From Zhengitettix transpicula (taxonomy: Eukaryota > Arthropoda > Insecta > Orthoptera > Tetrigidae): DNA of 64,000 nucleotides. The translations under genes were made by a program, and so were the position numbers. Position 1 is the stretch's first letter, and each line of letters begins with the position of its first letter. Positions 45,461-57,602 of this stretch are shown piece after piece. The notes below the pieces were generated by a model, which was not told where the DNA came from, ran no database searches, and was given only the letters and a program-made list of their open reading frames with translations. The DNA is taken from contig CM073592.1 in the NCBI GenBank assembly GCA_037074705.1, positions 24,462,629-24,526,628 of the forward strand. The letters run 5' to 3'.

Positions 45461-48400
45461 TATCAGATTTTAGATAGTTCTTTATCAATTGTTAAAATTA
45501 ATATATTAAATTAAATTATTTAAGACCACAAATTAGCTGACTAGTTCCGTAAGCGGTTCGGAAACATTCACACTCAGATAAAGAATTCGGAAACAGCTTC
45601 GGTTGTTTTTTTTCGTTTGACGGCAACGTAATATTTTAAACATATTTTTTCGAATTGTCGCCATTTCTATTACAAATTTGCATGAACATCGACATCTTTG
45701 AAGTTTCAGAACACATTAAAATATAAAAGGGAGCAGTAATATGTGACTAGACGAAATTTTTCCAACACATCTGTGCTTCGCAACGATTCCTTACGGCCTC
45801 TGTCTGAGAAATATTTTTTATTACACCGTATATCATTTTAATATCTTTCCTTTCATCTGGAAACTTTATTTACCGGACAGAGATACGAGACTGACGAGCA
45901 GAGAACAGGTCATCAGCAAAGGCGACATCGATATTTTCGACTGAGACTCCGACTACGTTACTAACGTCGTGACTACGGAACTCTGAAGATGGGAGTTTCA
46001 GGGTTGTTGTCATTTAGGACTCTCTGGCAGGCGACTTAAGGCATATCAATAGTGAATTTAACCCAACCTCAAAGCGGGGCAAAGCAGGGCAAAGCAGGAT
46101 GCTGCCTTTTCAGGGACGGAACCGATCGATTTACCAGTCCCATATTTGGCACTGGTGTAGATTTTCTTACCTCTCTAATTTCCTGGCCGCGACTGTGCTA
46201 ACTCGGATGGAAATTATATAAAAACGTGTTATTCATAATGAATAGGGTTCGAATTACATTCCCGTAAGCCTAATTTTTATGACTCCATTACATTGTACCT
46301 AATAATTCAGACAAATTGTGGAATGAAATCCTCCGTTCAATATTCAGAAACTTATAAAAAGCGACCATGTGCCGAGTAATACGACAACAGTCGTCTCGGG
46401 AGCCAATAATACTCCATTATTTATGCACTGGACGGATAATAATAATAATACTAACAAAATAAGCTGCTAAATAATTTTTTGTTTCATTTTTACATTTTTG
46501 TTTCATGTATAAAACCTGACATCACTTAAATGAGTTCTGATTTTTAATCTGACAGGTAATCGATCTCACCAATGCCATGTTCTTGTAGACTGAAACTTGA
46601 TTCCACCTACATATTAATGCGGCCAATGTGTGTCTGTTAATAATAACAATTAAAGTGATAGTTTAAAATGTCCTTTACACAGATTTTGTTACGAAATTAC
46701 TGATCGAATTTTATTATTATCTCAGGATTCACCGATGAAGAATTTGTAATGAAAGATATAATCCTGTTTCAAAGGAATAAGGAAGGAAAGTGAATAATCG
46801 TTACTCGTTATAAACCTTGTGATTGTGCCAACTATATTCCGTCATACTAAACCAGCGTCGAATAAACACTCCGGAAAAAAAAAATTGCATGTTTTATTCA
46901 TAAAGGGGCGCTCAGTTTTTGTTTAGAGGCATGTAAATATCTATTATTTTAAGAGTAAACGTATGATTTCTTTCCAATGATGTGTTTCTTTTTATTACCT
47001 CTTACAGCTCCCATTGATTTTAATCTCAGATTGTAGGTGATAAATAAATACCTATCTGTCTATCTAACGCCTCCTAACTAACTTTGATGGGCGCTACAAA
47101 GGGAACGGAAACCTAAAAAAGGAGTGGCATTTTTAACACGCGAAGGAGCCATTTGATTTCCAGACGTGTCACGTTACGTTCTGATAAATGTAAAGAGAAA
47201 AAAGAGAGGAAGTGAGGCCTAAAAACTGAGAAAGTCGGCTCCTGAAGTTACTGAAGTGCTAACTAATCAACCAAATGACAGGGCACGGGGGGAGTTTGTG
47301 ACCATCATGTACTAAAATAATTTACAGCCTTTTACAAAAAAAAATAATACATGCAAGATAACAAAGATGCTTTAAACATATGCTTTTATTCATCTAAAAT
47401 AAACAGTTAGGTCAAAAATTGAAAGAAAATATTTTATCTTCTACAAAAATAAAATCATGATTTTTACGCTGGTTTAGAAACTTGAATTGAAAATAAATCT
47501 CATAGTTAATTTCACAAACCTCGTAATTTTTTTTAGAATTCAAAATAGTATCTGCATCTTCCCACTATAAAGATAGGAACAACATTTTTATACAAATAAT
47601 TCCTTTAGGGTTATTTCAATACCGAGAATTATAATAATGGAGTAACTTCGCACCATATATTTATTCGGAGAACAAAAATGCTGAAAAATTAAAGACATTC
47701 ATTTGTAATTAATCAAAAAGAGGCATTTTAAAACAGAATTCGTGTTCACAATTTATTTTTTCATAAATAAACAGATATATCGTCAGTTAAAGAAGGGTAT
47801 TACTTTAATTGTTGCTATAATTATTTTATTTTATTGATATATTGAATAACACTTTGATAGAAGTAACTTTAAAATCAATTTCATTATTAAATTATTTTTT
47901 AGTATTGTACTGTCAAAAAAACCATATGAACGTTGTACATAATAGATAAAGTGGTTTTGAAAACAGGAATTTCATTGGACGTTTACGCGAAATGCCATAA
48001 TAAATTAAATGTATAAAGTAATTGTTTAATATAACAACGAGCATGACCATACAAATTACAGGAAAGATCATTTATAAAATTGGAAACAATCGTGCCACAA
48101 ATTCACCAGGAATTGATATAATCAATACAACGTTGAAATACGTTCTTTGGGGAGTAAAAGACGCATGCTGCTGTAGAAAACATAACAGAGTAAAGTAGAA
48201 AATCATTGAATTGTATAATAAAATAGAAACACGTACAAAAAAATATTCATTCGGGTACACGTGGAGGAAAACTTATTTGCAGTATAAGTATTTTAGAGCT
48301 AAGGAAACGACACTCGTAAATTGAAACAGGATGGCCAATTGTGACAAGAATAAAAATTTCTCACGAACCAGATACGTGAAATAAATTAATTTAAAAGTAT

Positions 48401-49639
48401 TTTCTTAGTATTATACAGATTTTTCTCTTCTACTGATGTGTGTAACACCTAAATACATCAAAAGTATCATAAAAATAATTAAAAATCACTGAGAGTAACA
48501 AAATAATATGTTGGAAATTGATTTCTGTCTTAAAATTAATTAATAATTGTTTATCATACAGAGGCATGCAAAAAATAAGCGTTATCAGTACGCGTTATGT
48601 GTTTAAAACTATGGTACACAAATTTAACTGAAGACAAGACAAATAAATTTTTACTATCAAAACATCCGTAAAGTTAAAATATTGACGTACAAATTAAAGA
48701 TTTCGGAATAAAATTCCTGTTTTCAAACAAGGATCACTCTGAAAAGTTTTTTAGATTTGATATATATATATTATTAAAAATATAATTTAACATTATGAGA
48801 CAATATTACATATTCATGAAACAAAAAAAATCCACTCAAACCGTCCCTAGTGTTAAGAGATCATTAAAGCAACGTTTCGAAGGGTAGCTCGTTCATCATC
48901 GTCATCTCGTTAAGCCGATCACCTAACGAGGTTGACCGTGCCAGCCAATATCTTCACGCTCCGTTACGTTCCTTAGCGATTTATTCCCTTACTTGTTTAT
49001 TTCCCCGCCCCGTCCCTCCGTAACTACGAGTTGACAGATTATCAATGTTCGATTATTTTCAGTAGATATTGTAACAGATAAAAGTTAAATAAATTACTAT
49101 AAAAATTGTCAGTAGAAAATGTAAATTTTCCCTTGCAGAAAAAAGCTACTTTTCTTAAAAAAGTGCTGTGAATTTTCATTATCCGAAAACACATACTTGT
49201 ATGAGTTGATCTAAAATTTTGATCCAAAAATTCAAGTAACAAATTAAATGATTTTAATCGTTACAGCTATTATATGTCGTCAATAGTGATCATAGAAGAT
49301 TTTTAAGAAAAGTTTCTATGAAATTTTAATTTTGTGATAATATTAGACGAAATTTTCTTGATTAATTCAAAATACTATAAATGTATCTTCGGTTTTTAGG
49401 TAACTAAGAACACTGATACGAAAAAGTAGTACAAATGTTTGGGGAAGGAAAATGATAGGGACTGTCATATTTCTTACTTCACTAGTTGAATAAAAATTTT
49501 AAAGAATACTAAACGAACATTGAAATACACGACGCGGCTCGTAAACATCAATTAGGGAATAGCTATACTTCCTTATGATTATCTGGACTGGATTAACAAT
49601 CTCGGAATAATTTTTTACGTATGAAGTAAATAATGGTTT
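45461..49639. other. long non-coding stretch
   Basis: Over 4 kb of AT-rich DNA without a recognised gene or transposon end. It contains an (AAT)n run (46435-46449) and a short GGGCAAAGC tandem (46077-46099). Short frames (48072-48260, 49042-49242, minus) are not supported. Confidence 0.5.
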
Positions 49640-50060
49640 ATTTGAGTGACACAAATTTGTATAAAAAATATTTGCAAGGTAGGGTCAAGGTTAACACTGG
49701 GTGATAGAACGACCACTGCAGAGAGGAAAGGCATTGTTTACCGTGGTGACGAAGAGGCGACGAGAGTCGATGCGACGAGGCGAGGAAGACGTCGCGACGC
49801 AGAGCACGCGGGGCGTCGACTGAAGCGCTGTCCGACGCGCTACCTGCTGCACGACGCCGACGTCGACGCATGCGCCTGCTTTAGGGGGCAGCAGGGCGCC
49901 TCTGCAGGCGTCGCGTCGGCAAGGCTCACAGCCCGAGGGAAAGCCCCGAGATCAGAAGGTCCCACACAGCCGATCCCCCAACCATCGATCCCGAAAATCA
50001 CGATCTAGTGCGCTACACGACGACTGCCCCAGATTTTCTCCCACGCCTGCCGATGAGCCC
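49640..50060. promoter_or_regulatory. CpG-rich segment, candidate promoter or 5' exon
   Basis: This is the strongest GC/CpG island of the window, dense in CG dinucleotides from about 49745 to 50040. It contains ACGCATGCGC (49866-49875), a 9/10 match to the NRF1/EWG core GCGCATGCGC. A 120-codon plus frame (49646-50008) and a 77-codon minus frame overlap it; both are Arg/Ala-rich with no recognised domain. CpG preservation in this AT-rich setting suggests unmethylated regulatory or coding DNA, but no TATA box or splice donor was fixed. Confidence 0.4.
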
Positions 50061-51005
50061 CAACGAGACTGTGCGTGCTCATAAAAGACGGATTTAAATG
50101 GATGTCGATCTTTTCACATTGTAGTGCATTTTCAGGCAATAACATTACTCTTCATCTACGAATAATAACAATTACGAAACGTAATATACGAGACTGCCTG
50201 ACATAGAGTGTAATATGGATTAACGAACCACCAAGAACGGATTTTTAATAATTCAAACCCTACAGAGGTGAAAAAGGTGTTGGACGGCAGAAGGGACATT
50301 TCAATAAAAAAATGTCCAAAAAGTCTCAGCTTAATCCGTCTTTACGCACTGAAAATAGATATGTGACTCCAGAAATAAAGAGTGTTTCCAGAACGAAAAA
50401 AAATCACCGTTATCGTAAAAATCACTCTTACGTTTTCAAATCAGTGCTGGGTATTTCCCCCCCCCCCCCAAACAGCGGAAGTGACGTCACAGCCAACAAA
50501 GCCAATCTGTCATATTCATAAACAGGCTGGATAAATGTCAAACACAAAATGTAGTTATAAAATTAATTAAAATCTATTCTCAGTGTTCGACAGATTTTTT
50601 TTTTAAAAATAAGTATTCCAAATCGAGAACTTTTATTTGGATACTGAGCATCTTGAAACTAAAAAATTATTCTCGGTTCATCAGCCGGGTCAAATTTTAT
50701 TCACACTATCGTTAAGACCGTCGCCTGGTAATTTTATTATAACAGTTATATTTATAAAATTTTTCTTACAGTAGCAAGACTGATTATCACAAATAATTAT
50801 ATAAAAATCCCTCAATTTCAATCCACACTACGAAATAATTTTTCAAGGATCTTACGACAACTTTTAAGGGTATTGATCCGTCTCCAATTCAATTTCTTGT
50901 TAATTTACGCTTTGTCTCACCAATAATTTTCCAATAATATAACATGGTGTTAATTACAAATAAGTCCACGTTAAATATGTATATATTAACAGAGCGAATT
51001 TAATC
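50061..51005. other. non-coding stretch
   Basis: A run of 13 C (50457-50469) is followed 13 bp later by TGACGTCA (50482-50489). No gene was recognised. Confidence 0.5.
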
Positions 51006-51578
51006 ATGAATTTCCAGGGCGTGACGTCACTAAACCGCTTTGTAATTTACAGTACATGGAGACTCACAAGTAGTGGCGTTACGTCGTGTGCATTATGCGA
51101 ACAATACAACGATTTTAAATTCCCTTTTCCCTATGAAGGAGTAGAGGACTGTGAATACGAATCGGTTTGGGAATCACCCTTGATCCCGAATTGCTTCTAC
51201 ATCGGAGGATTCACGCGAAGCAACGTTGTTTTTTTTAAAAAAAAAAGAAAAAAAAGCTCGGAGAGAAAAAAAAACCAGCGAGAGACGAAGAGGATTCGCA
51301 TCCGTTCCATTAATACCACGTTTCAGTTCAGCCTCTTTTTTCTAGTCGTAATAGAGAAAAATATTTCTTGTTTTGATAGTAGATTTAGATCTGCCAAACG
51401 TGAAAAGAGAGTTAGATGTGTTCACTGGGATGGAAAAATATTTTTTTTTTCAAAGGAATTAAATTATTCCCGTCGTGAAAATTTTCAATTTGTGTATCTA
51501 TTCATACAGCTCACAATGCTTACTGGTAAAAACAAAAACCAAGAATTTTTTTTCCCGGCACTGAAAACCCCCCCGTGA
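51006..51578 (+). CDS. longest ORF, hypothetical, doubtful
   Basis: 190 codons from an ATG at 51006 to a TGA ending at 51578. The first 75 residues are mixed and include Cys residues (SCALCEQY, EDCEY, PNCFY). Then follow a lysine-rich stretch about residues 78-97 from an A-run, a hydrophobic SLFFLVVI segment near 109-116 and a F/K-rich end. A frame this long is not expected often by chance at this composition, but the homopolymer-derived K and F runs argue against purifying selection. No domain was recognised. It could be an exon, a transposon relic or chance. A TGACGTCA site lies at 51022-51029, inside the frame. Confidence 0.2.
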   Translation: MNFQGVTSLNRFVIYSTWRLTSSGVTSCALCEQYNDFKFPFPYEGVEDCEYESVWESPLIPNCFYIGGFTRSNVVFFKKKRKKSSERKKNQRETKRIRIRSINTTFQFSLFFLVVIEKNISCFDSRFRSAKREKRVRCVHWDGKIFFFSKELNYSRRENFQFVYLFIQLTMLTGKNKNQEFFFPALKTPP

Positions 51579-53414
51579 TTGCAAAATTTTATTGTTACGA
51601 ACGGACGTGAAACGTGTTTTTTTTTCTGTATTTCTTTTTTGTTACCCATGCAACTGTTTTAATCTGGTGCAAATTATCATGCGGTTGTAACACATGTTAC
51701 AGACTACGTATAAATTTTGTGATTACGTTGGTTTTGACGATTAAGTTATTTTAATTAAATAGGAAATACATTTAAATTTGCCTTTTTACGCTGTATATTT
51801 GTCAAGCGAACGTGATGTTATATGTACAGTGTATTCATAAACGGACTATATTTTTCCTTTAAAAAATGAATATGAATTAACATTAATTATTATTTAAATA
51901 TCACGCGACCAAAGTTCCAACTAGACAGTTGATTTGCTTTTCACCTGTGACGTGTAGCTTGAAGCTAAGTGGTCCTGGTGGACTAGAAGTTACTTGCCTG
52001 CTGACAGCTGACGTCCAGCATCACACACGTTGCTTCTTTGGTTTAATGGGCTGTAATATTTAAAAATTTATTCAAAGTACCCTCCTTTGGTTTTTTTTAA
52101 AAAAAATAAAATAAGCTGTGATGTGAATTTTGAATTTAAAAGTCGAAAATACTTTCAGGGGTTGATATTACCGGGTTTCACGTAGTAATGAAGTTTCATT
52201 AAAAGTTTTTGACCATATCAACAAAGAACTTGTTTCGTAACTTGTTTTCCCTGTGCACTTGAGATAATTCGTAAAATTTACGAACGACGTAATAAATATT
52301 TAGCATAAGTATATGTCGTTTAAAATGATTATATAACCACGATCCCGCAAGGGCAATTTAAACTTATTTCCCTATCATGGTCGGTGTAAATGAAAAATCG
52401 TGGGCTCTTATTATGGATTCGCAGAACTTTCGACGCAGTTTGGAAAAGGTAACGTAAGGTTGTTAAGAGTCGAATTTCAGAGAAGTAGAGGGAACGTAAT
52501 AAAACGGGAGCGAGGTAAGTGAGAGAAGAAATTGATAAGGGCTTCGATTGGAGGTTTCCAAGAACGGAAATTAGAATTGGAAAACTGAATTGTTAGCAAT
52601 TATATCGGAAAGCTCGTTGCAGCCGTCACATGTGCCTTTAAAAGAAGTACCATGAGTTGACTAAGTTAAAAAAAAAGTTTCTTATAAGATCAGTGGAAAT
52701 GACGGGATGATCTTTCAACGGGGTTACTGTAATTTTTAAGATAGAGTTTCTATCTATAGATAATATCATAACTTTATGCTTTCCAGAGTTTGTAATCTAC
52801 TATAATAAAGTCTGTTTCTTTTGAGGTATCTTATTACAATTACAATTCTCTATTTTAACCAGACTAAGAAATTAGTCGTGGCGTCTATTCCACAGTGTCA
52901 TATTTCCATTATTTGCAGTTGATTCCAACTGTTTCCTAACAATTACTAACTGATAACGTTCATAAACGTTAAGAAAAGCTATAAATTAATTTTAGACTGG
53001 AAAAAGTCGAAATAAATAGAAATATTTATTAATTATTAACATCAACGCTGCATTTTTGCAGTAATCCGGTTATTTTAGGTACATACGAAATTTTCTACCT
53101 AAATTTATAATTTTGCTTCACTCTGGTGATAAATGAATCATTTCGTCGTTATTTCCATGTTTACAATGAAAACAATTACACAAAATATATTGCTACATCG
53201 TTGCAAAAGACGTCGATTTCTTTTCAGAGTGATTTGAGCTTTATCAAATTTTCGACTCTTTCTAAGAAACATCAATGGAAAAACTTTTTCTTTGTGTTTT
53301 CTTATTATTATTATTTTACGTCACTTAATAATTCCATTATATCAACTTCGTCGGTGGTGATTTTTCATATTCTACCTATATTAAATAATTTTATAAATAA
53401 GTTTCCTTGAGTAA
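51579..53414. other. non-coding stretch
   Basis: A possible transposon-end-like block occurs at 51826-51850 (TACAGTGTATTCATAAACGG), with no partner found. The plus frame 53126-53410 has no domain. Confidence 0.45.
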
Positions 53415-53680
53415 CAAAATTGTTGGTTAACAAAAAATTTAACTGTAGCGATGTTTCGCCCTTATTTTAGAACCTCTTCAGGTTTAGTAATTTCACCTCT
53501 TCAGGTTTAGTAATTTCATATATAAAACAAACGAATAATTTCGGTTGCAGTCGCGGCAGCAAAACCTTGCTTCTAAATTTTTTGTATGATTTATATATTA
53601 AATTATTAAACCTTAAGAGGTTCTAAACAAACGGACGTAACGTCGGTATATTTAGCATTTTGTTAATAAAAAAATTTCTG
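53415..53680. repeat. palindromic element with internal duplication
   Basis: Left arm 53415-53525 and right arm 53590-53680 pair: GTTAACAAAA-ATTTAACTG/complement, CGATGTTTCG/CGACGTTACG and TTAGAACCTCTTCAGGTTTA with AGTAATTTCATATATAAA. The 24-base word ACCTCTTCAGGTTTAGTAAT plus TTTC is duplicated in tandem (about 53470-53515) in the left arm only. The interior is non-coding. Confidence 0.75.
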
Positions 53681-54998
53681 AATCAATACCGTTTATTTAT
53701 TTATAATATCAGAAATTTCAGAATTTTTTTCATCATTATTAAACGAAATAATTTAGAGGATATTTTACTATTGTCTTAGACGAAAATATTTCAACACAAA
53801 TCATCCCTTTAACTAGGCAACCTGTCGTACTCGTTTGATCATTTATACCAGAAGTCTCGCAATGTGTTTGTTTAGTGCGGCTTTACTCATTTAATTACAC
53901 TTCATGTGATTCAAGTATCTACCTAAATTTTTATTAATTATTATACTTCTGTTCCGAAAACTTTTTGTTCCAGTTCAACCAGTTTTCACGAGAAGTCATT
54001 GATATTTTCGTTGGAACTTTTTCCCCTCAATGCCGTCGTTCAATGGAAATAAAACTAGTTCTGCTGCACGTTTAACCTACATTACAGACACAAACATACA
54101 TTTGATTTGGGGAATATAGGATCAGGTTAAAAAAAAAGGTCTTTTCAATTAAATAAACGATGCGTACAGCGGTTGAGCCTTTTCTATACTTGGCTTTTGC
54201 TCATTGATTTCTCGTTTCAAAAGCATTAAATAGTGTTCGTGGAAAGGGATTATGTCCTATTTTTTACCCTTATTATTCGCTTTTCGTCCAGAATGACATG
54301 GGAAAAATTATAGATTTACAATAAAGTAAATACTGATGGGCCGTCATAACTAACCATCACTGAAAATCAAAACAACACCAAATAAAAATATGAATTCACG
54401 TCTATATAGAGAATGTCAAAGAGTAATAAAATTATCGACCGAGATACGTGAGAAAAGAAACAAATGCTGACTTCTGAAAGACTGTAAAGTGACTCATCGA
54501 CAAAATTTATATTTGAGATACATTTCTACCTGGTCGAAGTGTGTTCGTTTCTCTATCTCCGTCTATCAGACGAGACGTTCTCGTGCAAGTGTTTGAGCTC
54601 TGATTCTCTTCCCTTCTCTTCCTTTTCTATCCTGTTAGATATGCGCCCCCGAATCTCGGGAGAGACAGACAGATACGTGCTCGGATAAGTCCTTCAGGAA
54701 TTGCTGTTTGTTATCTCTGACAAGGAAAGCACTCGACATTCGTCTCAGGAAATGTTTCGCTAGTCTTTTCACGCTCCTCATTGCCATGAAGGAAGGAAGA
54801 AAGGATTTGCTGTTGGCGTGTCTCACTTTCTACCTTGACACGAAGCCCTCGGCAATTTTACGTATCAGTTCCAAAACTGTGCCTAAAGGTAAGAAGAAAC
54901 ACGTTCATATTACTGCGAATTTAGAAAAAGCAATACAATTTCCATTTGCTAAAACAAAATTTTATTAACGGAGTCGTAAATAATTTCTATACGTATAT
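53681..54998. other. non-coding stretch with weak exon candidate
   Basis: The plus frame 54708-54968 runs over a good splice donor (AAAG|GTAAGA at 54890/54891), and the region 54540-54890 is GC-richer than its flanks. The peptide before the donor (KEGRKDLLLACLTFYLDTK within it) has no domain I recognise, and no acceptor was fixed. Confidence 0.3.
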
Positions 54999-55002
54999 TT
55001 AA

Positions 55003-55464
55003 CCCTTTACTGCATGGTGTATCATATATGCAACATACCATTTAGTATCACCCTAGAGACATCTGGTGGTTTCTAAGAGAGCTAATTTATGATGCACTTA
55101 AAAAATGTGAAATTTTTAGCAACCGTGGGCAGGTTGAAACATGCCTGTCCTTGCTTTCTGTGAGTCATCCCCTCAGGCCATATTTTTCAACCAGCCGGAA
55201 AACTTCAGAATATTTTTTTTTCTTTGTTTTTTATGTTTACTTCAAGAAATAAAATTTAAGCATCATTCTCAGTATATTCTAATTGCTCTAAAACTTTTTA
55301 TTATCCAATTAACAAAAATTATGCTGAATATGTTCGACATCAGGACCAAAATTGACTTCGGTCACGTTTGAATTTTTTTTTGGTTATTTTTTCCGTATTG
55401 TATTCACAAAAATACATGTAAAAAAATTATTTATAAAATATAAAATAAATCATGCACTAAAGGG
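55003..55464. mobile_element. piggyBac-like MITE
   Basis: Terminal inverted repeats CCCTTTACTGCATG (55003-55016) and CATGCACTAAAGGG (55451-55464) differ at one base. The left end abuts TTAA (54999-55002) and the right end TTAC (55465-55468), i.e. a TTAA target duplication with one change. A CCCTTT-type end at TTAA is the hallmark of piggyBac-like elements. At 462 bp it is too short for a transposase, and the 76-codon frame inside (55141-55371) is not transposase-like. Confidence 0.75.
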
Positions 55465-56928
55465 TTACAGTTTAATCGCACTTGTGCCTTTGTCATTCAC
55501 TACGGAATACCCAAAATGCATTATTTTTTCCTGATTAAATCCATAAGCCTCTCGTCTTAAATATTATTGAGGTTTTGTCTTCTATTTCTGTCCTTAAAAA
55601 TGTATTGATCTTTGATGAAATTAAAATTATACTGGGATAATATTCGGTCGTTCTATTAGGATAACATGTAAAAATAAATAATTGATTACAGGCAGAATAA
55701 ACGTTGTTAAAAATGAAGATCGCATATGTGAATATTTTATCCAGCAGACTTCAAACGTATATATCAAACAAAATTTAAACAATATATAAATTAAATTATT
55801 TTTAAAATGTAATAAAAGAAGCTGTATTATTTAAAAAAAATTATTATGTCAGATTATTTGTTGACTTTCCGTACAGTATACCATTTGGAGTAGTAACTTA
55901 CTGAAGAGCTTCCACAACTGAGCTGGAGAAGAGGATTTCCTGTCCCGTCGTCCTCTGGTTGCTTCCTGGAATTCCGACCTGCCACAGCTGCTCTAAAACT
56001 TTAATATATGTCTCTGCTCGCGGATGCCTTCTCTCTTTGTCTTGTCTACTAATGATATCACAACTTTGTCCTGTCTCTTCCTCATATTGCGTTCTCACTC
56101 CATTTCTTCTTTCATGATACACTCAAGTATAATTACAGTTTTATAATTGAATATGGGCAATAAATACGATCAGCCTTCTGGATTCAAAAATTAACCGATA
56201 GTTTTCCCATCTGTTATCGCCATCAACATAAATATGGCAGTGTTTCAAATCGAATCTTTATCACAAAAAAATTAAGAACTATTGATTGAAAGATGTGAAA
56301 TATGACAGAACTGATTTTACGCGACGCACAAGCAATTGGCGTGGCTCTTTCTTTATACAAAATGCCTCAAGAAAGGGCAGAAAATAAAGATTCTCTTGGG
56401 TCGTCGTCTTTCTGTGGGTTGACACGGCGCGTCAGAAAGCTCTCAATCCTCGGGATGTGTTTGCCCACAAGGTAGGGATTCTTTTCTCCTTTCTGGTAAG
56501 AAGTATTTCCTTTCTCGTGTGTTCCTCTATCTCAATATTCTCACTATTTTTTTATCTACAGGTGATAGACTATTGTTGAGACACATACGACAAGTGTAAT
56601 ACAAGAATTATTGTTAGTTACACTCAACTAACGTTTGTCACTACCGCAACTCTGATCTCACTACTCTCATTTATATATCTTCAATTATTTCAGTAAATTA
56701 AAGAATTTTAATGTTCACACTCTAACGACATACAAGGATGGTGTAATTCCATTCTCCCTATGCTAATTATTTTTATGTCTGCAAGACAACTGCAGCCCAC
56801 ATCCACCCTGATTTTCCTATAGTCCGTTTAAAATTAGAAGTCTCCTGGCGTGAACATACGACTTGTACAGCTCACTAAAAACTGTATAATAAAACCCCTA
56901 TCGTTCGGCAACGCAGCTTTATTTAAAG
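55465..56928. other. non-coding stretch with weak exon candidate
   Basis: The minus frame 56122-55898 has a mixed, hydrophilic composition (ERRHPRAETYIKVLEQLWQV within it) and reaches a GTAAGT donor at its end (GCTCTTCA|GTAAGT on the minus strand). No ATG, acceptor or known domain was identified. The rest is AT-rich. Confidence 0.3.
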
Positions 56929-57602
56929 CTAGCTGGGTTCCCGGCGTTGCCCGGGATGTCGTATATCTTTAACCCCCATTCATTGACTCGAATCTCGGTT
57001 GTTTTTGTGTTAATTATATGAAACGCCCCTCTACCTCTACCTCTAAGGGTTCTCTCCTACCATGCTGAAAGGGGTTGAAATTTTACAAAAAACATCGGTA
57101 GAAATAATATCAACGTCATTGACCCCGACAAATATTAATTCCAGGCAAATATCGACCATATGTGAAAAATTCCACCTCCGGCCGTGGGGGGTTAAATGGC
57201 CAATTGAATGTCATAATTAAACTCACCGACATCCATAACCCTGGATTTGACACCAATCTCAGGAGTATTCGCGTTATTTTCTTGTAACGCCCTTCCACCC
57301 TCACCCCTAACGTTTCCCCTTTCCAATACTGTAAGGGGTTGAAATTATACTCATATCAAATCTCGTTGACCTCAAAAAAATATTTATGCGACTCAGATGT
57401 CGGCAGTTTTAGCAGGTTTAAATATTTCCACCCCGCTCCTGGGGGTGGTAGACGCATCTCACCCCGACAGTTTTTGTTTCCTGAACGTATAGATCACGTG
57501 TACGAAATTTGGTGAATTTTGCTCCACCGGTCTAGATTTGTATAAGGAACATACAAATATATATACATACAAACAAACACTCTGCTTTATTTATTAGATA
57601 GA
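56929..57602 (-). mobile_element. non-autonomous Helitron, complete, minus strand
   Basis: On the minus strand it starts TCTATCTAATAAATAAAGC after an A (complement of T57603). It ends with the hairpin CCCGGGCAACGCCGGG, AACCCAG and CTAG (56929-56932); the following base is C where T is expected. Internal blocks repeat with a period of roughly 250 bp (GATTTGACAC-AATCTC, GCCC-TTCCACC, GGGGTTGAAATT), as in the 15-kb copy. At 674 bp it has no Rep/helicase. Confidence 0.8.
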
